Below, piece by piece: positions 5,625 through 7,223 of a DNA stretch of 7,223 nt (within the stretch, counting starts at the first letter, position 1; each line of letters starts with the position of its first letter). The stretch spans positions 1-7,223 of the forward strand of contig JARFRI010000183.1 in NCBI GenBank assembly GCA_029287335.1, in the 5' to 3' direction. Source of the stretch: Phycisphaera sp. GTDB lineage: Bacteria; Planctomycetota; Phycisphaerae; Phycisphaerales; Phycisphaeraceae. Below the pieces are notes generated by a model that was not told the origin of the DNA, ran no database searches, and worked only from the letters and a program-made list of their open reading frames with translations. Position numbers and translations under genes: made by a program.

Positions 5625-6674
5625 ATGACCCCGAAACAGATAATCCCGTTGTTGTGTTTGTTGGTCTTGCAGAGTGCTGCGGCGTGCGCGCAGGCGACCA
5701 CCCAGACAGACCATTCCATCGGCGATGTGGGGCAGGCCCAGTTTGATTTCGCTTCCGAGGATATCCACGAGCTCTCAGGCATCACCTACCTCGGAGAGGA
5801 CCGATTCGCTGTCGTCTCAGACAAAGGCGGCAAGTTCGGCATCGCCACCATCGATATTGACCGCAAGACCGGCAAGATCATCGGTGCAAAGCTGAGCGAG
5901 ACGCGTGTGCTTCAAGGCGGCAGAGATATCGAAGACCTGGCCTTTGACCCTAGCACCCGTCGTCTCATTACGGTTGACGAGGCGGATCAATCCTTTGCGC
6001 ATCACGACCTAAATAGCGGCGAACGGATCGAGGCGATCCCTGGCCCCATCGTCTTCAAACAGGCTCGGCCGAACCTCGGCTTCGAGTCGCTATCGGCTTC
6101 CCCTCACGCCGGTAGCATTTGGGCGGCGAACGAAGAACCGCTCAAGTGCGACGGCCCACGCGCGACCCAAGAAGAAGGCGCACTGATCCGCTTGCAACGA
6201 TTCAACCACGACCTAAAGCCCGATGGACAGTTTGCCTACCGCGTCGATCCGCACCGCGGCAGCGACAACCTCCTCGGCCGAGCGCAAAGCGGCGTCAGCG
6301 GGTTGGTTGCGCTGCCCAACGGCCAACTCATCGTGATGGAGCGCGAGCTTGGCGGCGCGCTGCTGCCTACGCTCCGAATCGGCCTTTACCTGATCGACAC
6401 GATGGAGGCGACCGACACGAGCAAGCTCGATTCGCTGGTCGATATAGACGTTAAGCCTGTCGCTAAGACGCTGCTGTATACGTTCAATGCTGGACCAGCC
6501 AACTTCGAGGGCATCACGCTCGGCCCGAAGCTCGACAGCGGTGACTACACACTGATCCTCGTCTCCGATGACGGCGGGGGAAAGCGAAACCCGCAGAACC
6601 TGTTGTCGCTGCGCATCGCGGGCAGCTTGGTCGAGTCCATGAAGAAAGATATCAATCGATCAATCAAGGATTAA
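5625..6674 (+). CDS. Secreted esterase-like activity of phytase family protein
   Basis: Exported protein of 349 aa. Residues 1 to about 22 form a signal peptide: Lys4, a Leu/Ile-rich core, then AAACAQA, with likely cleavage after ACA. Cys21 is not in a classical lipobox, though a relaxed lipoprotein signal cannot be ruled out. The mature part resembles the beta-propeller 'esterase-like activity of phytase' family (Pfam Phytase-like), with its recurring motifs in order: ELSGITYL (49-56), RDIEDLAFDP (100-109), GFESLS (152-157), WAANEEPL (166-173), GVSGLVALPNGQL (223-235), NFEGITLGP (293-301) and LILVSDDGGG (310-319). The name comes from the family; substrate and activity are not established, and phosphate-ester hydrolysis in the periplasm is only a guess. 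A start at ATG 5535 would overlap the previous gene and bury the signal peptide, so ATG 5625 is preferred; GGGAG lies 11 nt upstream. Confidence 0.85.
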   Translation: MTPKQIIPLLCLLVLQSAAACAQATTQTDHSIGDVGQAQFDFASEDIHELSGITYLGEDRFAVVSDKGGKFGIATIDIDRKTGKIIGAKLSETRVLQGGRDIEDLAFDPSTRRLITVDEADQSFAHHDLNSGERIEAIPGPIVFKQARPNLGFESLSASPHAGSIWAANEEPLKCDGPRATQEEGALIRLQRFNHDLKPDGQFAYRVDPHRGSDNLLGRAQSGVSGLVALPNGQLIVMERELGGALLPTLRIGLYLIDTMEATDTSKLDSLVDIDVKPVAKTLLYTFNAGPANFEGITLGPKLDSGDYTLILVSDDGGGKRNPQNLLSLRIAGSLVESMKKDINRSIKD

Positions 6675-6737
6675 GCCCAACGCCAGCTGGATGTCGCTGG
6701 TAACCTAATCCATCATTGAATCATATATCGCCACGAC

Positions 6738-6741
6738 GGAG
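6738..6741 (+). promoter_or_regulatory. Ribosome binding site (GGAG) fixing the TTG start of mqo
   Basis: GGAG lies 8 nt before TTG at 6750. An in-frame stop at 6717-6719 rules out a longer form, and no ATG or GTG occurs in frame before the FAD-binding strand, so this site decides the start. Confidence 0.7.
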
Positions 6742-6749
6742 TCACGATT

Positions 6750-7201
6750 TTGAACGTCAGTACGACCGATGAAAACCCGGATGTTCTGCTCATTGGCAGC
6801 GGCATCATGTCCGCGACGCTCGGCGCAATGCTGAAGAACCTCAAGCCCGACCTGAAGATTCAGCTTTTTGAAGCGGCCGAGACGTTCTCACCCGAAGCGT
6901 CCAACGGCTGGCACAACGCGGGAACGGGCCACGCGGGCATCTGCGAGTTGAGTTACACGCCCGACCGCGGCGCCGATGGCGAGGTTGATGTCAACAAGGC
7001 CATCGAGATCTTCCACCAGTTCGAGCACTCCAAACAGTTCTGGGGCTACGCAGTGCGCGAGGGCATCGTCGAAGACGCCACGACATTCATCAACCCCGTC
7101 CCGCACATCGCCTTCGTCTACGGTCAGCCCCAAGTCGATTTCCTAAAGTCGCGCTTCAAAGGCATGCAGGCTCACCACTTCTTCGAGGCGATGACCTACA
7201 C
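6750..7201 (+). CDS. mqo: Malate:quinone oxidoreductase, N-terminal part (cut by contig end)
   Basis: Membrane-associated FAD enzyme that oxidises (S)-malate to oxaloacetate and passes electrons to quinone, replacing or backing up malate dehydrogenase in the TCA cycle. About 150 genuine residues are present out of roughly 500 in the family. The ADP-binding beta-alpha-beta motif is DVLLIGSGIMSATLG (11-25), with acidic E41 ending the second strand. Then come family hallmarks: SNGWHNAGTGHAG (51-63), ELSYTP (66-71), KQFWGY, and FINPVPHIAFVYG followed by VDFLKSRF, which parallels E. coli Mqo FINTVPHMSFVWG. The start is TTG at 6750. The frame runs on to 7223, but those last residues (CLLYTSP) are encoded by adapter sequence and are not part of the protein. 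A 75-bp gap separates it from the phytase-like gene; no strong promoter is evident there. Confidence 0.93.
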
Positions 7202-7223
7202 CTGTCTCTTATACACATCTCCG
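7202..7223 (+). other. Nextera/Tn5 sequencing adapter left on the contig end
   Basis: CTGTCTCTTATACACATCT (7202-7220) is the exact reverse complement of the 19-bp Tn5 mosaic end, and the following CCG is the next three bases of the Nextera adapter. It is an assembly artefact, not genomic DNA or a transposon. It encodes the spurious CLLYTSP tail in the mqo frame. Confidence 0.96.

Noticed and set aside
6119..6454. Arg/Pro-rich open frame of 111 codons within the phytase-like gene
   Set aside because: An out-of-frame reading of a real gene; the low-complexity Arg-rich product is typical of frame shadows at high GC.
6683..6700. Hairpin CCAGC/GCTGG after the phytase-like gene as a terminator
   Set aside because: Only a 5-bp stem with an 8-nt loop and no T tract; too weak to call.
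7202..7223. Tn5 mosaic end as evidence of a genomic transposon insertion
   Set aside because: It sits exactly at the contig end and continues into Nextera adapter bases, so it is a library artefact.

Overview
The window is high-GC bacterial chromosome, most likely from a planctomycete (Planctomycetota, perhaps Phycisphaerae). The main pointer is the protein at 1974-2891, which joins TPR repeats to two RNA-polymerase alpha-CTD modules; I associate this architecture with that phylum. The FGGHN ending of the FabF fragment is compatible. Species cannot be read from this sequence. The contig ends in a Nextera/Tn5 adapter (7202-7223), so the material comes from an Illumina transposon-fragmented library and the last 22 bases are not genomic.

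Layout from left to right: the C-terminal tail of a beta-ketoacyl-ACP synthase (fabF, +, 2-127); a convergent SLC5/SSS sodium:solute symporter (-, 156-1793), with a small hairpin between the two; a 180-bp divergent intergenic region; the TPR/double alpha-CTD protein (+, 1974-2891), closed by a textbook intrinsic terminator; a Nudix hydrolase (+, 2963-3454) starting just past that terminator; a convergent MoxR/magnesium-chelatase-like AAA+ ATPase of the Rv0958 type (-, 3515-4975); a divergent promoter region (about 5015-5120); a single-domain universal stress protein (+, 5146-5565); a secreted esterase-like phytase-family beta-propeller protein (+, 5625-6674); and the N-terminal 150 residues of malate:quinone oxidoreductase (mqo, +, 6750 to the contig end). 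No stretch over 300 bases lacks a gene.

The genes look like separate small transcription units rather than one pathway. They cover lipid synthesis (FabF), solute uptake (SSS), nucleotide clean-up (Nudix), stress (Usp), a secreted enzyme and the respiratory TCA step (Mqo). Three genes appear to use non-ATG starts: GTG for the symporter and TTG for the ATPase and mqo.

I see no CRISPR array, transposase, phage gene, tRNA or rRNA, and no complete undescribed multi-gene system. The least explained items are the TPR/alpha-CTD protein, which may act on transcription; the AAA+ ATPase without its usual VWA partner next to it; and a cluster of CGATCG palindromes inside the Nudix gene.
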